Part shown: piece after piece, positions 25,391 to 34,752 of the stretch | How positions within the stretch are numbered: position 1 is the first letter of the stretch | How the letters are laid out: the number at the start of each line of letters is the position of its first letter | NCBI GenBank assembly: GCA_934718785.1 | Contig: CAKVAF010000009.1 | Location: 1 to 64,000, forward strand | Source of the DNA: an uncultured Campylobacter sp. | GTDB taxonomy: Bacteria; Campylobacterota; Campylobacteria; Campylobacterales; Campylobacteraceae | Direction of reading: 5' to 3' | Length of the DNA stretch: 64,000 bases | The notes under the pieces: generated by a model | Databases searched by the model: none | Seen by the model: only the letters and a program-made list of their open reading frames with translations | What the model was told of the DNA's origin: nothing | Made by a program: the position numbers and the translations under genes

Positions 25391-25933
25391 TTACCCAAAA
25401 ATTTCCCTCAATTTGCTTTCAAAATTTTCAATCGGCTCTAAATCTTTTAGTTGTAAAGTAAGCTTAAAATTTGCTTGATTTTGGGGATTCATCGCTACGA
25501 TTTGCTTTTGCTCATTTTCGATATTAAGATAAAATTTGCGTATTTTGTGATTGTAAATTTTTTCGCCACTAACGATTTTAAAAAACGCCGCCTTTGCACT
25601 CAAACCTATGCAAATGATGAATTTGCAGTTATAATTTGGATTTATGCCGTTAAATTGAAACGAGTTGTTTTTTAGCCCTTTTCGTGCGGTTTTAATTTCG
25701 ATTTTTGTGCCATCTTCCAAGCAAATATCAAACTCATCGTGTATTACTTCGCCAAAATCTTGCATTTTTAAGCCCAAATTTGCAAACACCATTTTTACAA
25801 ATTTTTCGCCAATTTGCCCCACAGCATTGCCCTCAAATTCGTTAATTTTTTCAAAAATTCCATTTTCTTTGAATTTGGCAAGCTCATTATACTTTTCCTC
25901 AATCAATTTTTTAAGCAAATCATTTAAATTCAT
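25391..25933 (-). CDS. Type II restriction endonuclease (PD-(D/E)XK)
   Basis: The 180-residue protein has a Glu in GQIGEKFVKM (residue 43), then HDEFDI (D69) and GTKIEIKTARKG (E79, K81), which together give the D..ExK active site of PD-(D/E)XK nucleases. The start at 25933 (MNLNDLLKK) overlaps the methyltransferase stop as ATGA, the usual coupling in restriction-modification pairs. A longer frame from 26026 would run through the methyltransferase gene and is not likely. The recognition site is unknown. Confidence 0.75.
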   Translation of the reverse strand: MNLNDLLKKLIEEKYNELAKFKENGIFEKINEFEGNAVGQIGEKFVKMVFANLGLKMQDFGEVIHDEFDICLEDGTKIEIKTARKGLKNNSFQFNGINPNYNCKFIICIGLSAKAAFFKIVSGEKIYNHKIRKFYLNIENEQKQIVAMNPQNQANFKLTLQLKDLEPIENFESKLREIFG

Positions 25934-26868
25934 CTTGCAAATCCCTTGTCTGCTAAAAGCTGAAAAATGTGGCTTTTGCCGATATGATAACAACCATTTG
26001 TCGCCTTTGTCGAGTAGCAAAGCCAATCTGCACTCTTAAAAAGCGTATCAAGCTCATTTTTGCGAGATAAATCATTATAGATAATGGCTATCCCGCTTTT
26101 GTATTTAACCTTTTCAAAACTATCCACGACCGCATTTTCTTTAAAAAATGTCGAGCTTAAATAAAAATTCGCCTTTTTGTTAAAAATCCATTCTTTGCCA
26201 CATTCTCTATTTTTTGCCAAACTTACAGTTACCACCTTTAAAAGCTCACTAAATGGCTCTTTGCCACTATTTTGATACCAGCTAAATTCTTGTTTTTCGC
26301 TTTTGTGATTTTTGCTATAAATTTGAAAGCAACAATGCACATCAGCATCCTTGCCACTTGGCGTATAAAAGCTATTTTTAGGCAAGACTTCCTCATAGAG
26401 CAAATGCAGATTTTGTGGCACTCGGTAGCGAATCGAGCCTTTGCCCAAACTTTGAAAAAACATAGGCAGGATAAAAGCGACAAAGTCAGCATTTGCGGCG
26501 TGTTTGATAAATTCTAACGCCAGCACGCCACGATGCCCAAAAGGTGGATTACCGATGACGATAAAAGGCTGATTTGGCGACTTTGGCAAATTGTATGCTA
26601 AAAAATCGCTTTGTATTGTGCCAAATTCGGTTTGCTTTATATCAATGCCGATTTTATTTTGTGGTAAAATCTCAAAAAATGCACCGTTTCCAACACTTGG
26701 TTCAATCCAGATAAATTTAGTCAAATCTTCTTTTGCCCCCACGATTTTGCAAAATTTATCAAATAATTTTTGGGCGATTTCAGGCTTGGTGAAATACTCA
26801 TCAAATTTGTTTTTGACATTATCTTTCATCAAGTTGCCATTTGTGTATTTAAAAACCTTGCTCATCAT
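25930..26868 (-). CDS. DNA N6-adenine methyltransferase of a type II R-M system
   Basis: The 312-residue protein has AdoMet-binding motif I EPSVGNGAF (56-64) and catalytic motif IV NPPF (107-110), the order and spacing of gamma-class adenine methyltransferases. No target-recognition domain can be named, but residues 170-300 are available for it. The ATG lies six bases after the leuC stop, so it is read with the leucine genes. Its neighbour is the endonuclease. The pair was probably inserted between leuC and leuD. Confidence 0.85.
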   Translation of the reverse strand: MMSKVFKYTNGNLMKDNVKNKFDEYFTKPEIAQKLFDKFCKIVGAKEDLTKFIWIEPSVGNGAFFEILPQNKIGIDIKQTEFGTIQSDFLAYNLPKSPNQPFIVIGNPPFGHRGVLALEFIKHAANADFVAFILPMFFQSLGKGSIRYRVPQNLHLLYEEVLPKNSFYTPSGKDADVHCCFQIYSKNHKSEKQEFSWYQNSGKEPFSELLKVVTVSLAKNRECGKEWIFNKKANFYLSSTFFKENAVVDSFEKVKYKSGIAIIYNDLSRKNELDTLFKSADWLCYSTKATNGCYHIGKSHIFQLLADKGFAR

Positions 26869-26874
26869 TAAGCC

Positions 26875-28137
26875 TTACAAAACTTGCTCAGGTGTGCTTA
26901 AAAAACCCTTTATCGCGCTTGCGGCGGCTACTTCTGGCGATGCGAGATAAACTTCGCTTGTGGTGTGTCCCATTCGCCCGACAAAGTTGCGGTTCGTTGT
27001 CGAAACGCATTTTTCATTTGCCGCTAAAATCCCCATATATCCGCCAAGACAAGGACCGCAAGTTGGCGTTGATACCACGCAGCCTGCTTCGATGAAAGTT
27101 TTTAAATAGCCCTTTGTAATACACTCTAAATATATATTTTGTGTCGCTGGTATGACTATACAACGCGTATTTTTTGCTATTTTTTTACCCTTTAAAAGCT
27201 CTGCTGCTACTCTCATATCACTAAGACGGCCGTTCGTACAAGAGCCAATCACCACTTGATCGATTTTAATCTTACCCCACTGATCCTTAGTTCTAGCATT
27301 TTCAGGCAAGTGTGGAAAAGCAACAGTATGTTCTATTTCGTCCAAATTTATATCAAAAACGCTCTCATAAATAGCATCCTCATCAGCTCTAAACACACGA
27401 GGCACTCTTTTGCTTTTATCCTTTGCATATTCTAAAGTTTGCTCATCTACTGCGAAAATGCCGTTTTTAGCCCCTGCTTCAATGGCCATATTTGCTATAC
27501 AAAGCCTATCGTCCATAGTGAGATTTTTAAGCCCTTCTCCGTCAAATTCCATACTTTTATATAAAGCTCCATCAACTCCTATTTTGCCTATTATATGCAA
27601 GATTACATCCTTACCGCTTATATAGGGGCGAAGCTTGCCTTTAAGATTAAACTTCATAGCACTAGGCACCTTAAACCAAGCCTTACCCGTAGCCATAGCC
27701 ACACCCATATCAGTTGAGCCAACCCCAGTAGAAAAAGCCCCAAGCGCACCATAAGTACAAGTGTGTGAGTCAGCTCCTATGATTAAATCGCCCGTAGTAA
27801 CGATGCCAAGCTCAGGCAAAAGTGCGTGTTCAACGCCCATATTTCCAACATCATAATAATGCTCTATGTCAAACTCATTTGCAAAAAAGCGGCACTGCTG
27901 GCTTTGAGTAGCTGCTTTTATGTCTTTATTTGGTGCAAAATGATCCATTACAAGTGAAATTTTGCTTTTATCAAAAACGCCCTTAAATTTAGCCTTTTCA
28001 AAGGCATTTATAGCCACAGGGGTTGTGATATCATTTCCTAAGACCATATCAAGCTTTGCCATTATCAAATCCCCTACTTCCACGCTTTCTAAGCCTGCAC
28101 CGTTTGCTAAAATCTTTTGTGTCATTGTCATACTCAT
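26875..28137 (-). CDS. leuC: 3-isopropylmalate dehydratase large subunit (420-aa HACN type)
   Basis: The 420-residue aconitase-fold protein shows [26 protein letters not shown] and [13 protein letters not shown]; the three Cys of these motifs bind the 4Fe-4S cluster. The length and sequence fit the homoaconitase-like LeuC common in archaea, clostridia and many Campylobacterota, not the about 470-residue enterobacterial type that C. jejuni has. The ATG overlaps the leuA stop. After it the operon is interrupted by the R-M genes before leuD. Confidence 0.95.
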   Translation of the reverse strand: MSMTMTQKILANGAGLESVEVGDLIMAKLDMVLGNDITTPVAINAFEKAKFKGVFDKSKISLVMDHFAPNKDIKAATQSQQCRFFANEFDIEHYYDVGNMGVEHALLPELGIVTTGDLIIGADSHTCTYGALGAFSTGVGSTDMGVAMATGKAWFKVPSAMKFNLKGKLRPYISGKDVILHIIGKIGVDGALYKSMEFDGEGLKNLTMDDRLCIANMAIEAGAKNGIFAVDEQTLEYAKDKSKRVPRVFRADEDAIYESVFDINLDEIEHTVAFPHLPENARTKDQWGKIKIDQVVIGSCTNGRLSDMRVAAELLKGKKIAKNTRCIVIPATQNIYLECITKGYLKTFIEAGCVVSTPTCGPCLGGYMGILAANEKCVSTTNRNFVGRMGHTTSEVYLASPEVAAASAIKGFLSTPEQVL

Positions 28138-29798
28138 TTTTTCTCCTTTAAATATTGATTGATAGCACTAAGAAGTGCTAAAACACTAGCATTGATAATA
28201 TCGCTATTTAGCCCTGCACCATAATAGCTCTTATCGGCACTTTTTATCATCACATAAGCCATAGCTTGAGAGCTTGAGCCAGAGCTTAGAGCGTGCTCGC
28301 TAAAGCTTATTATATCAAAATTTAAGCCTAGAGCGCTTCTTAGAGCATTTGCCACTGCATCAAGGCGGCCATTTCCAAATTCTTTAAGCTTAAATTCCTT
28401 ATTTTCAAAGCTAAATTCAAGCTGCACTTTAAATTTATCTTTTAATTTTTCAAAGCTAAAATTTTCAAGACTTAATGGCTCATTTAAATTTAAAAAGTCC
28501 TTTTTAAAAAAATCAACAATCTCATCGCTGCTTAATTCTTTTTGCATTTTAACGGATTTTTCTTTAATATAATAAGAAAAATCTTCCTTAAAAGGACTCG
28601 GCAGCTCTGCACCTAGTGCGTTTTTAAGCACGAAAGAAATGCCGCCTTTGCCACTTTGTGAGTTTATGCGTATCACATCACTTTCATAATGCCTGCCTAT
28701 GTGCTTAGGATTTATAGGCAAATAAGGCACGCTCCAAATTTCAAGCTTATTTTCACTGTGATAGGCTATACCTTTTGCTATGGCGTCTTGATGAGAGCCT
28801 GAAAAGGCTGCAAAAACTAGCTTGCCCGAATAAGGCTGACGCTCATAAACTCTCATTTTACTCACCCTTTCATAAAGAGCGCAAATGCTAGGCAAATCGC
28901 TAAAATCAAGCCCGCTATCAACTCCGTGAGTCATTAAATTTAAAGCTAGAGTGATTAAATCTACATTTCCTGTGCGCTCGCCGTTTCCAAAAAGAGTACC
29001 CTCTATCCTATCAGCTTCTGCTAAAAGCCCAAGCTCAGCAGCAGCTACCGCACAGCCTCTGTCATTGTGAGGATGCAAAGAAATGATGATATTTTTTCTA
29101 TCTAGTAAATTCTTAGAAAAATACTCCACATTTTGCGCATAAATATGTGGCAGTGAAAGCTCGACTGTGGCGGGTAAGTTTATAATGAGCTTTTTATCTT
29201 TATTTGGCTTAAACTCATTTATCACTTCATTACAAAGCTCTAGTGCATAATCTGTTTCAGTGCCTGTGAAGCTTTCTGGCGAGTATTCAAAGCTAAAATT
29301 TCCCTCTGTGTTTTTAGCAAAAAATTTAAGCAAACGCGCTCCTTCTAGGGCGATTTGCTTAATTTCTTTTTTATCTTTTTTAAAAACCTGCTCTCTTTGA
29401 GCCTTTGAAGTAGAATTATAAAAATGCACCACAGCATTTTTGCAGCCCTTTAAGGCTTCAAAGGTCTTTGCGATGATTTTTTCTCTTGCTTGAGTTAAAA
29501 CTTGAATGCTTACATCATCAGGGATTAAATCCTCTTCAATTAATTTTCTAACAAAGTCAAATTCAGCCGAATTTGCCGCTGGAAAACCCACTTCAATCTC
29601 TTTAAAGCCTATTTTTACAAGGAGTTTGAAAAAATCAAGCTTTTCTTCAAGGCTCATCGGTGTAATCAGGGCTTGATTACCATCTCTTAAATCAACGCTA
29701 CACCAAAGAGGTGTTTTGTCGATAAACTCTTTTTTACTCCACTCATTGCAAAGTGTGGGCGGGGTAAAATAAGCTCTTTTGTAATGCTTAAAACTCAT
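28134..29798 (-). CDS. leuA: 2-isopropylmalate synthase, LeuA2 type
   Basis: The 554-residue enzyme condenses acetyl-CoA with 2-oxoisovalerate. The catalytic start [12 protein letters not shown] and later [36 protein letters not shown] are those of the long LeuA2 group of yeast and actinobacteria; the common bacterial form has TTLRDGEQ. A C-terminal regulatory domain (about 420-554) suggests leucine feedback inhibition. The ATG at 29798 has TGGAG before it. It heads leuA-leuC-R-M-leuD-leuB. Confidence 0.95.
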   Translation of the reverse strand: MSFKHYKRAYFTPPTLCNEWSKKEFIDKTPLWCSVDLRDGNQALITPMSLEEKLDFFKLLVKIGFKEIEVGFPAANSAEFDFVRKLIEEDLIPDDVSIQVLTQAREKIIAKTFEALKGCKNAVVHFYNSTSKAQREQVFKKDKKEIKQIALEGARLLKFFAKNTEGNFSFEYSPESFTGTETDYALELCNEVINEFKPNKDKKLIINLPATVELSLPHIYAQNVEYFSKNLLDRKNIIISLHPHNDRGCAVAAAELGLLAEADRIEGTLFGNGERTGNVDLITLALNLMTHGVDSGLDFSDLPSICALYERVSKMRVYERQPYSGKLVFAAFSGSHQDAIAKGIAYHSENKLEIWSVPYLPINPKHIGRHYESDVIRINSQSGKGGISFVLKNALGAELPSPFKEDFSYYIKEKSVKMQKELSSDEIVDFFKKDFLNLNEPLSLENFSFEKLKDKFKVQLEFSFENKEFKLKEFGNGRLDAVANALRSALGLNFDIISFSEHALSSGSSSQAMAYVMIKSADKSYYGAGLNSDIINASVLALLSAINQYLKEKK

Positions 29799-29817
29799 TA
29801 AAACTCCATTCTTTTGC

Positions 29818-29880
29818 AAAAAACGGATGATAAATAAAGCTTTGTGATATAAAAACTTTATTTGTAGCCGTTTTGCAAAT
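29818..29880 (-). promoter_or_regulatory. Leader hairpin before leuA
   Basis: On the minus strand GCAAAACGG pairs with CCGTTTTTTGC, and inside it AAATAAAG pairs with CTTTATTT, giving a long stem that ends 20 bases before the leuA start. The ribosome-binding site lies just after it. It could act as an attenuator or mRNA stability element. No leucine-rich leader peptide was found. Confidence 0.4.
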
Positions 29881-29941
29881 ATTTAAATTTGTAAAATTTA
29901 TATTAGACTTAAATTTATTTTAAATTTAAGAAATTTTAAAT

Positions 29942-30012
29942 AAATTTCACTAAAAATTTGAAAAATAAAAAGAAAGTTTTAAAACCTATTTTCAAATTTT
30001 GAGTGAAATTTG
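29942..30012. terminator. Long hairpin after thiF
   Basis: AAATTTCACTAAAAATTTGAAAA (29942-29965) pairs with TTTTCAAATTTTGAGTGAAATTT in reverse complement (29989-30012), a 23-bp nearly perfect stem directly after the thiF stop. It probably ends accBC-thiSF transcription or protects its 3' end, so the leu genes need a promoter between 29820 and 29940. Confidence 0.55.
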
Positions 30013-30015
30013 AAT

Positions 30016-30819
30016 TTACAGGTTTTCGCACAGCAGTTCTAGGACTAGATTAGCTTGATGAGAGGCGCAAAGATTTACGCGTGGTGCCATAAGACCACGA
30101 CCTACTTTAGCAGCTGAGTGTAAGTCTCCGCATACATAAAAATTATTGGCAATTTTATGTGTTTTAATGGAATTTGAATCCCCAAAGCCAGCAAGCCCTG
30201 AGGCTGAGATTAAGATAGTTTTAGGAAAATATTTATGTAAATTTTGAGCTAGCATAGCCTTAGCCTTAGCATTGTCAAAGGCTTCACAAACTATATCAAC
30301 TCCTTTAAATAAGTTTTTTATATTATTTTCATCAATTTTAAGCGTGTGAATTGTGATTTTTACAAAGGGATTAAGCTCCTTAATTTGAGCCTTTAAAGCT
30401 TCTGTTTTAAATTTTCCTAAATCACACACCCTGTAAGCTTGACGGTTAAGATTGCTTGAATCAATAGTGTCAAAATCTATCAAATCAAGCTCGCCCACCC
30501 CGCTTCTAGCAAGCATTATAGCAATATGAGAGCCAAGCCCACCAAGCCCACACACAGCCACACGAGCCTTTTTAAGCCTTGCAAAGACCTTTGGCGTGTG
30601 CCTTGCACTCATCATAGCTTCTAAGGCTTCTTTAGGTGGTAACTCGCCCTTTGGCACACAAAAAAGCTCATCGCCTTCTTTTAAAGGCTCATTTTCCTTA
30701 GTCGCAAAGCCATTTACAATGAAAACATCACTTTCATTTTTGCTCACTGAATCAAAAAATTCCTTACTCGTGCTAAAATTTGTATCAATTTGCTGGGCGT
30801 TAAAAAAGATTTTCATCAT
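30016..30819 (-). CDS. thiF: ThiS adenylyltransferase
   Basis: The 267-residue E1-like protein has the nucleotide-binding glycine motif VAVCGLGGLGSH (about residues 87-98), the Asp/Arg segment DFDTIDSSNLNRQAY, and CEAFDNAKAKAM. It activates the ThiS C-terminus for sulfur transfer. The N-terminal 80 residues look like a fused second ThiS-like beta-grasp segment (MKIFFNAQQIDTNF..EGDELFCVPKGELP), as in some Campylobacter ThiF proteins. The start overlaps the thiS stop. Confidence 0.9.
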   Translation of the reverse strand: MMKIFFNAQQIDTNFSTSKEFFDSVSKNESDVFIVNGFATKENEPLKEGDELFCVPKGELPPKEALEAMMSARHTPKVFARLKKARVAVCGLGGLGSHIAIMLARSGVGELDLIDFDTIDSSNLNRQAYRVCDLGKFKTEALKAQIKELNPFVKITIHTLKIDENNIKNLFKGVDIVCEAFDNAKAKAMLAQNLHKYFPKTILISASGLAGFGDSNSIKTHKIANNFYVCGDLHSAAKVGRGLMAPRVNLCASHQANLVLELLCENL

Positions 30820-31007
30820 CCACCCCCCACAAAATTGACAATCTCAGCCTTGTCATTTTCTTTTAAAATCAAGCTTTCAAATTCGCTTCTAGGCACTATT
30901 TCACCGTTTAATTCAAGGGCGATAAACTCCATTTTAAAGCCCTTTTCTTTTAAAAAATCTGTGAATTTAAGCTCTTTTTTATCAAGCTTTTGCCCATTGA
31001 TTATCAT
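30816..31007 (-). CDS. thiS: Thiamine biosynthesis sulfur carrier
   Basis: The 63-residue beta-grasp protein ends in VNFVGGG, the Gly-Gly tail that is adenylated by ThiF and then carries the thiocarboxylate sulfur. The start at 31007 (MIINGQKL) fits the family; an upstream in-frame start at 31067 would lie inside accC. It begins one base after the accC stop. Confidence 0.9.
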   Translation of the reverse strand: MIINGQKLDKKELKFTDFLKEKGFKMEFIALELNGEIVPRSEFESLILKENDKAEIVNFVGGG

Positions 31008-31008
31008 C

Positions 31009-32346
31009 TTAACCCCAGTGCTTTGCCAAATAATTTGTATCAAAGTCGTTGTTGATAAAGTCCGCATTATCCATCATCTTAAGATGAAAGCGGCGCGTTG
31101 TTTTAATGCCGCGCACGATAAGCTCATTTAAAGCCACGCGCATTTTTGCAATAGCCTTGTTTCTATCCTCGCCCCACACAACAAGCTTTCCTATCATAGA
31201 ATCATAATAAGGCGGCACAGAATAATCTTGATAACAGTGACTTTCCATTCTCACATTGCGCCCACCCGGTGCTACATACTGCGTGATTTTGCCAGGACTT
31301 GGGGCAAAAGATTTTGAATCTTCAGCCGTGATTCTACACTCAATAGAATGTCCGCTAAGCTTGATACTCTCTTGCTTTGGCAGCTCATAGCCCTCGGCTA
31401 CTTTTATCATCTGCTCTATAATATCAATACCACTTACCATTTCACTCACACAATGCTCAACTTGAAGGCGCGTATTCATTTCTATAAAATAAAAGTCTAA
31501 ATTTTTATCGACTAAAAACTCAAAGGTTCCAGCCCCCTCATAACCTATGGCTTTAGCTGCTTTAATCGCCGTTTGATGAAGCTTTTTGCGTGTTTTTTCA
31601 TCAAGTAAAATCGCAGGACTTTCTTCGATTAATTTTTGATGCCTTCTTTGCATGGAGCAGTCACGCTCGCCGATGTGAATGACATTGCCAAAGCTATCGC
31701 CTATGATTTGCACCTCGATATGACGCGGATTTTGAATGTATTTTTCCATATACATCGTGCCATCTCCAAAGGCTGTCATCGCCTCGCTCTCAGCCGACCA
31801 GTAAGCCTTTTCAAGCTCACTTTCTTTTTCAACCATACGCATACCACGGCCACCCCCACCAGCAGCTGCTTTTAAAATCACAGGATAGCCTATTTCTTTA
31901 GCTAATTTTTTAGCCGCTTCAACGCCCTTAAGCGCACCATCACTTCCTGGAATCACCGGCACACCCGCTCTTTGCATCACTTGCTTTGCCTTGCTTTTAT
32001 CACTCATTAAAGCCATAGCCGCCACTGAGGGACCTATGAATTTGATTTTATGTTTAGCACAAATTTCGACAAAATTTTGATTTTCGCTTAAAAAGCCATA
32101 TCCTGGGAAAATGGCGTCTGCTTCTGCGATTTCAGCTGCTGAGATGATGGCGGGTATGTTAAGATAGCTTTCTGTGCTTCTTGGGCTTCCTATGCAAATG
32201 CTTGCGTCTGCGTATTTTAAATAAAGGGCTTCTCTATCAGCCGTAGAATAAACACAAATTGCTTTCTTGCCCATTTCTTTTATAGTGCGAAGAGCTCGAA
32301 GTGCGATTTCGCCACGATTTGCGATTAAAACTCTTTTAATCTCCAT
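31009..32346 (-). CDS. accC: Biotin carboxylase subunit of acetyl-CoA carboxylase
   Basis: The 445-residue enzyme carboxylates biotin with ATP. It has LIANRGEIALRA at the start, the ATP-grasp Gly-rich loop KAAAGGGGRGMR, GERDCSMQRRHQKLIEE and the active-site FIEMNTRLQVEH. It follows accB with its start next to the accB stop. accB-accC read into thiS-thiF, so fatty-acid and thiamine precursor genes share a transcript here. Confidence 0.97.
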   Translation of the reverse strand: MEIKRVLIANRGEIALRALRTIKEMGKKAICVYSTADREALYLKYADASICIGSPRSTESYLNIPAIISAAEIAEADAIFPGYGFLSENQNFVEICAKHKIKFIGPSVAAMALMSDKSKAKQVMQRAGVPVIPGSDGALKGVEAAKKLAKEIGYPVILKAAAGGGGRGMRMVEKESELEKAYWSAESEAMTAFGDGTMYMEKYIQNPRHIEVQIIGDSFGNVIHIGERDCSMQRRHQKLIEESPAILLDEKTRKKLHQTAIKAAKAIGYEGAGTFEFLVDKNLDFYFIEMNTRLQVEHCVSEMVSGIDIIEQMIKVAEGYELPKQESIKLSGHSIECRITAEDSKSFAPSPGKITQYVAPGGRNVRMESHCYQDYSVPPYYDSMIGKLVVWGEDRNKAIAKMRVALNELIVRGIKTTRRFHLKMMDNADFINNDFDTNYLAKHWG

Positions 32347-32792
32347 TAAATTTTCTCCACCACATATAAAGGCATATCAAACTCCACAGGCTGTCCGTCT
32401 GCTACTAAAACTTCTAAAATTCTACAATCAAACTCGGCTTGAATTTCATTCATAATCTTCATCGCCTCGATAATACCTATAGTATCTCCTTTTTTAACCC
32501 TAGAGCCCGCCTTTACAAAAGGTGCTGCACCTGGGCTTGGAGCTTGATAATAGGTGCCGACCATGGGAGAGTTTAAAGTGGGATTGTTATGTTTGCTTGC
32601 AGGCTTTGCTTCATTTACCACATTGACATTTATGGGCTGAGGTGCTGGAGTGCTTACAGCTGGGGCTGGCATTTCACAGCACATATCCCTTTCAAGCTCT
32701 ATTTCAAAGCCGTCTTTTTCTTTAATCTTAATCTTGCTAATATTTGCTTCATTAAATAAGGCTACTAAATCCTTAATCTCATTTTTTGTCAT
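32346..32792 (-). CDS. accB: Biotin carboxyl carrier protein
   Basis: The 148-residue protein has an acidic N-terminal helix region, a Pro/Ala-rich linker (about 45-65) and the biotinyl domain with EAMKIMNEI, whose Lys is biotinylated by BirA (gene at 34733). It is the first gene of the accB-accC-thiS-thiF minus-strand set, transcribed away from the DUF305 gene. Confidence 0.97.
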   Translation of the reverse strand: MTKNEIKDLVALFNEANISKIKIKEKDGFEIELERDMCCEMPAPAVSTPAPQPINVNVVNEAKPASKHNNPTLNSPMVGTYYQAPSPGAAPFVKAGSRVKKGDTIGIIEAMKIMNEIQAEFDCRILEVLVADGQPVEFDMPLYVVEKI

Positions 32793-33069
32793 AAAATCTC
32801 CTAAATTTGAGAACTTAATTTTACATTTTACTAAAAAATCTTTACTTCAAACTTAAATTCATTGTAAAAATGATAAAAAGTATAGAATTTCGCCCTTGCA
32901 AATAGGATAATATCAAAATTTTAAATTCTTTTTAAACGATTGTTTTGTTAAAATGAGCCTTGATTTATTGCATTTTCTTGTTTAAATCTCAGTTTAATGA
33001 ATGAAATTTTTACAAAAGATTAACTTAATTTTGTTTTAATTTTAAAAATGAATTTAGAAGGAAAAAACT

Positions 33070-33786
33070 ATGAAAAAAATTTTTATAATCTCAAATTTAG
33101 CTCTATTTTTAAGCCTTAGTGCTTACTCAAATAACGCTCATTTTATGCACGAAAATATGAATCATAATGCAAGCTCTAATCAAACTTTAAAAAATGAAGA
33201 CTCAACTTCTTTAAATAGTGCAAATGCCCTAGATGAGCGCGATAAACTTATGCTTAAAAATGCACAAATGCTTGATGCTATGCATATGCCTATGATGCAT
33301 ACAAAATTTGTTAAAAGTGGTAGCATAGAGCGCGATTTTTTAGAAAATATGTTGCCTCATCATCAAGGAGCGGTGGATTCTTCAAAGATTTTTTTAAGAT
33401 TTAGTCAAAATGAAAGGCTTAAAAAAATCGCTGCAAATATCATTAAAAATCAAAGTGCTGAAATTAGCGAATTTAACGTGCTTTTAACTTCAAATGATAT
33501 AAAATCAACAAGCCTTAATGCTAATGCTTATGAAAATTTTGTTAAAAAAGAGCAGGATTTAAGCGAAAAAATGATGCGCTCTATGAAAGAAAATACCGAT
33601 ATAGCACAAAGTTTTGATGAAAACTATATCAAAGCTATGCTAGCTCATCATCAAGGAGCTATCGAGCTTTCAAAGCAAATTTTAGAATTAAGCAAAGATA
33701 AAAAAGTGCGTAAAATCGCTTCAAATATCATCAAAGCTCAAGAAAAAGAAGTTAAAGAATTTAATGCTCTTTTAAAGAAAAATTAA
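33070..33786 (+). CDS. Periplasmic protein with two DUF305 repeats
   Basis: The 238-residue protein has a signal peptide (about 1-20), a Met/His-rich stretch (HFMHENMNHN near 24 and MLDAMHMPMMH near 67-77) and two DUF305 units, MLPHHQGAV (94-102) and MLAHHQGAI (190-198). DUF305 proteins are four-helix bundles related to ferritin-like folds and are often linked to copper. The Met/His-rich part supports metal binding. AAGGAAAAAA precedes the ATG. fmt starts at the base after its stop. Confidence 0.88.
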   Translation: MKKIFIISNLALFLSLSAYSNNAHFMHENMNHNASSNQTLKNEDSTSLNSANALDERDKLMLKNAQMLDAMHMPMMHTKFVKSGSIERDFLENMLPHHQGAVDSSKIFLRFSQNERLKKIAANIIKNQSAEISEFNVLLTSNDIKSTSLNANAYENFVKKEQDLSEKMMRSMKENTDIAQSFDENYIKAMLAHHQGAIELSKQILELSKDKKVRKIASNIIKAQEKEVKEFNALLKKN

Positions 33787-34752
33787 ATGCAAAAAAAAAT
33801 TGTTTTTATGGGGACGCCTGAGTTTTCCGCACAAATTTTACAAAGCCTAATAAATAGTGATTTCATCATAAAAGCAGTTTTCACTCAAAAGGATAAGCCT
33901 GCAAAAAGGGGCTTAAAACTTCAAATGAGCGCGGTTAAAAATTTAGCACTTCAAAAAAATTTACAAGTTTTTGAGCCAAATAGCCTTAAGGATGAAAGTG
34001 TTGTGAGTCTTATAAAAGGGCTTGAGCCTGATTTTATCGTGGTTGCTGCTTATGGTAAAATTCTGCCACAAAACATTTTAAATATCGCTGCTTGTATTAA
34101 TCTGCACGCTTCTTTATTACCAAAATACCGTGGGGCGAGCTGTATTCAAACTGCGATTTTAAATGGTGATGAAATAAGCGGAGTCAGTGCTATGTTAATG
34201 AATGCAGGGCTTGATACAGGAGATATTCTTAAAAGTGTTGAAATAAGCATTAAAGACAAAAAAGCAGATGCAGTTTTTACTGAGTTTAGCAAGCTTGCAG
34301 CTAGTCTTTGTGTAGAAGTTTTAAAAGAATTTTCTACCCTAAAGCCTATAAAGCAAGATGAAAGCAAGGCAAGTTATTGCACAAAAATTAAAAAAGATGA
34401 CGGCTTAATTGATTTTAAATCAAATAGCGCGCGTGAAATTTATCAAAAATTTTTAGCCTTTTATCCTTGGCCTGGAGTGTTTTTAGAAAACGGCTTGAAA
34501 TTTATTGATTTAGAGCTTGTAAAAGAGATAAATTTAAATAAAGAATTAAGCTTAAAGCCAAATTTAAATGAAAATTTGAAAGAAAATTCAAATGTAGCTC
34601 AAATTTTAAGCATAGATAAAGAAAGTTTTTTAATAGCCTGTAAAAGCGGGGTACTTAAAATCAAAGCCTTACAAGAAGCGGGTAAAAAGGTTGTTAGAGC
34701 AAGTGATTATCTTAATGGAAAAAGGCTAAAATGTGGAGCTTATTTGTATTGA
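33787..34752 (+). CDS. fmt: Methionyl-tRNA formyltransferase
   Basis: The 321-residue enzyme formylates the initiator tRNA. Signatures include FMGTPEFSAQIL at the start, AAYGKILP, the catalytic NLHASLLPKYRGASCIQTAILNG loop, and YCTKIKKDDG. It is slightly longer than usual owing to an insert (about 245-275). It follows the DUF305 gene without a gap and overlaps birA. Confidence 0.96.
   Translation: MQKKIVFMGTPEFSAQILQSLINSDFIIKAVFTQKDKPAKRGLKLQMSAVKNLALQKNLQVFEPNSLKDESVVSLIKGLEPDFIVVAAYGKILPQNILNIAACINLHASLLPKYRGASCIQTAILNGDEISGVSAMLMNAGLDTGDILKSVEISIKDKKADAVFTEFSKLAASLCVEVLKEFSTLKPIKQDESKASYCTKIKKDDGLIDFKSNSAREIYQKFLAFYPWPGVFLENGLKFIDLELVKEINLNKELSLKPNLNENLKENSNVAQILSIDKESFLIACKSGVLKIKALQEAGKKVVRASDYLNGKRLKCGAYLY

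Noticed and set aside
25934-26026. Longer start for the restriction endonuclease at 26026
   Set aside because: It would overlap the methyltransferase by about 90 bases. The ATG at 25933 gives the usual ATGA coupling and a sensible N-terminus.
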